Positions 63,210 to 64,000 of a stretch of 64,000 nt of DNA are shown here, piece by piece; the stretch's first letter is position 1; every line of letters starts with the position of its first letter. The position numbers and the translations under genes were made by a program. The notes under the pieces were generated by a model that had not been told where the DNA came from, did no database searches, and saw only the letters and a list, made by a program, of their open reading frames with translations. The DNA comes from Acinetobacter populi (GTDB lineage Bacteria > Pseudomonadota > Gammaproteobacteria > Pseudomonadales > Moraxellaceae): contig NZ_NEXX01000002.1 of the NCBI RefSeq assembly GCF_002174125.1, positions 62,001-126,000 of the forward strand, in the 5' to 3' direction.

Positions 63210-64000
63210 TTATTGCACCTTCATCAAACCGATGACATTACTGCCTTGATTACGTATTGCACCCAATTCCACTGCAAAACCCTGTTGTTTAAATTGCTCG
63301 GTGAGTTGTGTCAACGCATCACTATTACGGGCCAGTAAACTTAAATTCAAGGCATTATCCTGATAAGTAACCCGTTCTGCCGGAATATTTGCCTGTTGCA
63401 AAATTGGTCCTACCCGACTAATCAACTGTAATACTTGGCGATCAGCCGCAGCATTCATACGTAATTTGGACTTAAAACTGCTACTTAAATTCTGCTCATT
63501 AATACGACTTTCGTTCGGAAACCATTGTTTATATTGATCAACAGCCAATTGCGCAGTCTGATTGGCAATCGTTTGATATTTCCACCACTGTAAAGCATCA
63601 TAGGTCACTTGCGCGATCACAGCCAGACACAATATCGCGGCACAAGCCTTCCAATAATTCACCCCGGAATTTTGTTTACGTTTGGTTTTTAACAATGCGT
63701 TAAAAGGATGTTGTTTAAAACGTGAAATATTGATTTTATCCAGTGCAAGCACACGATAATCCAGATCATCACCCATGATGGCTTTGACTGAAGCAGTCAA
63801 GTCATCATCTAACTGGTATAAATTGGCAATCTTTACTGTCATAGGCAACTGTGCAAGTAAAGTGACATCATCCAAACACCAGCCACGATAGCTTGACCAG
63901 CGCACTAATTTTCGATCAAAAATCTGTGCAATATTACAACTTTCTTTCTCTGGTGCTGGTACCAGCAAAAAATCTGGTAATAATGCCAATACATGCCATG
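63210..64000 (-). CDS. gspL: Type II secretion protein L (GspL), partial
   Basis: About 263 codons of the C-terminal part; the frame is open to the window edge (WHVLALLPDFLLVPAPEK at the start), so the N-terminus is missing. The end of the actin-like cytoplasmic domain (VRWSSYRGWCLDDVTLLAQL) is followed by a membrane helix (about residues 114-132 of this fragment, ACAAILCLAVIAQVTYDALQ) and the periplasmic ferredoxin-like domain. GspL binds the ATPase GspE and links it to GspM. Full length in the family is about 380-400 residues. Confidence 0.88.
   Translation of the reverse strand, partial: WHVLALLPDFLLVPAPEKESCNIAQIFDRKLVRWSSYRGWCLDDVTLLAQLPMTVKIANLYQLDDDLTASVKAIMGDDLDYRVLALDKINISRFKQHPFNALLKTKRKQNSGVNYWKACAAILCLAVIAQVTYDALQWWKYQTIANQTAQLAVDQYKQWFPNESRINEQNLSSSFKSKLRMNAAADRQVLQLISRVGPILQQANIPAERVTYQDNALNLSLLARNSDALTQLTEQFKQQGFAVELGAIRNQGSNVIGLMKVQ

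Overview
The window reads as a chromosomal segment of a gammaproteobacterium of the genus Acinetobacter or a close Moraxellaceae relative. It is AT-rich, and its genes give the picture directly: membrane PQQ glucose dehydrogenase, the zinc-starvation pair ZrlA/ZigA beside a palindrome that fits a Zur operator, a pyrD-cvpA-purF cluster, an EmrB/EmrA-type efflux pair and type II secretion genes gspL/gspM. All assignments come from reading the sequence; no search was run.

Left chromosomal arm (1-22955). Housekeeping genes come first: a DUF2059 protein, lysS, a universal stress protein, dusB and gcd. A catabolic block follows at 7.7-20 kb. It holds an esterase and a 2-oxoglutarate/Fe(II)-type dioxygenase that overlap, an MFS exporter, a GlcG/HbpS-like protein and an IclR regulator. 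Then come a GntR/FCD regulator, an SDR, an MHS-type symporter, a split transketolase, a GldA-like polyol dehydrogenase and, divergently, an aldehyde dehydrogenase. The last five metabolic genes look like one pathway for an unidentified polyol or ketose. The zinc locus zigA/zrlA, a perfect 36-bp palindrome and a Fur-family gene end the arm.

Integrated island (23009-54283, about 31 kb). Two 64-bp direct repeats with one mismatch carry the 3' end of tRNA-Trp plus its terminator. The intact tRNA-Trp lies at the right end, so this is an element integrated at the tRNA 3' end. Its tyrosine integrase is broken by one nonsense codon, and a second integrase tail lies 2 kb further in. The cargo is largely antiviral: a Gabija-type pair (OLD-family nuclease plus UvrD-like helicase) and a Druantia type III-type pair (1097-aa DruH-like plus 2105-aa DruE-like helicase). 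It also carries a YhfG/Fic toxin-antitoxin pair whose Fic frame is shifted, a decayed HigBA, a DUF1826 gene and several wrecked IS3, IS66 and IS5 elements. The right third is an element-maintenance module: AlpA, a candidate Gp3-like directionality factor, YqaJ exonuclease, DUF932, a zinc-ribbon protein and two inovirus Gp2-like proteins. A small envelope operon of two lipoproteins and two membrane proteins, and a long structured non-coding stretch, sit among them.

Right chromosomal arm (54284-64000). tRNA-Trp, an M48 metallopeptidase, purF, cvpA, pyrD, an MFS/adaptor drug-efflux pair, gspM and a partial gspL that runs off the window.

The best candidates for new biology are the structured non-coding region at 44.86-45.1 kb, the paired Gp2-like proteins with a hairpin over the start of one of them, and the small lipoprotein operon. 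The Gabija and Druantia systems are known types found here in one IS-scarred island.
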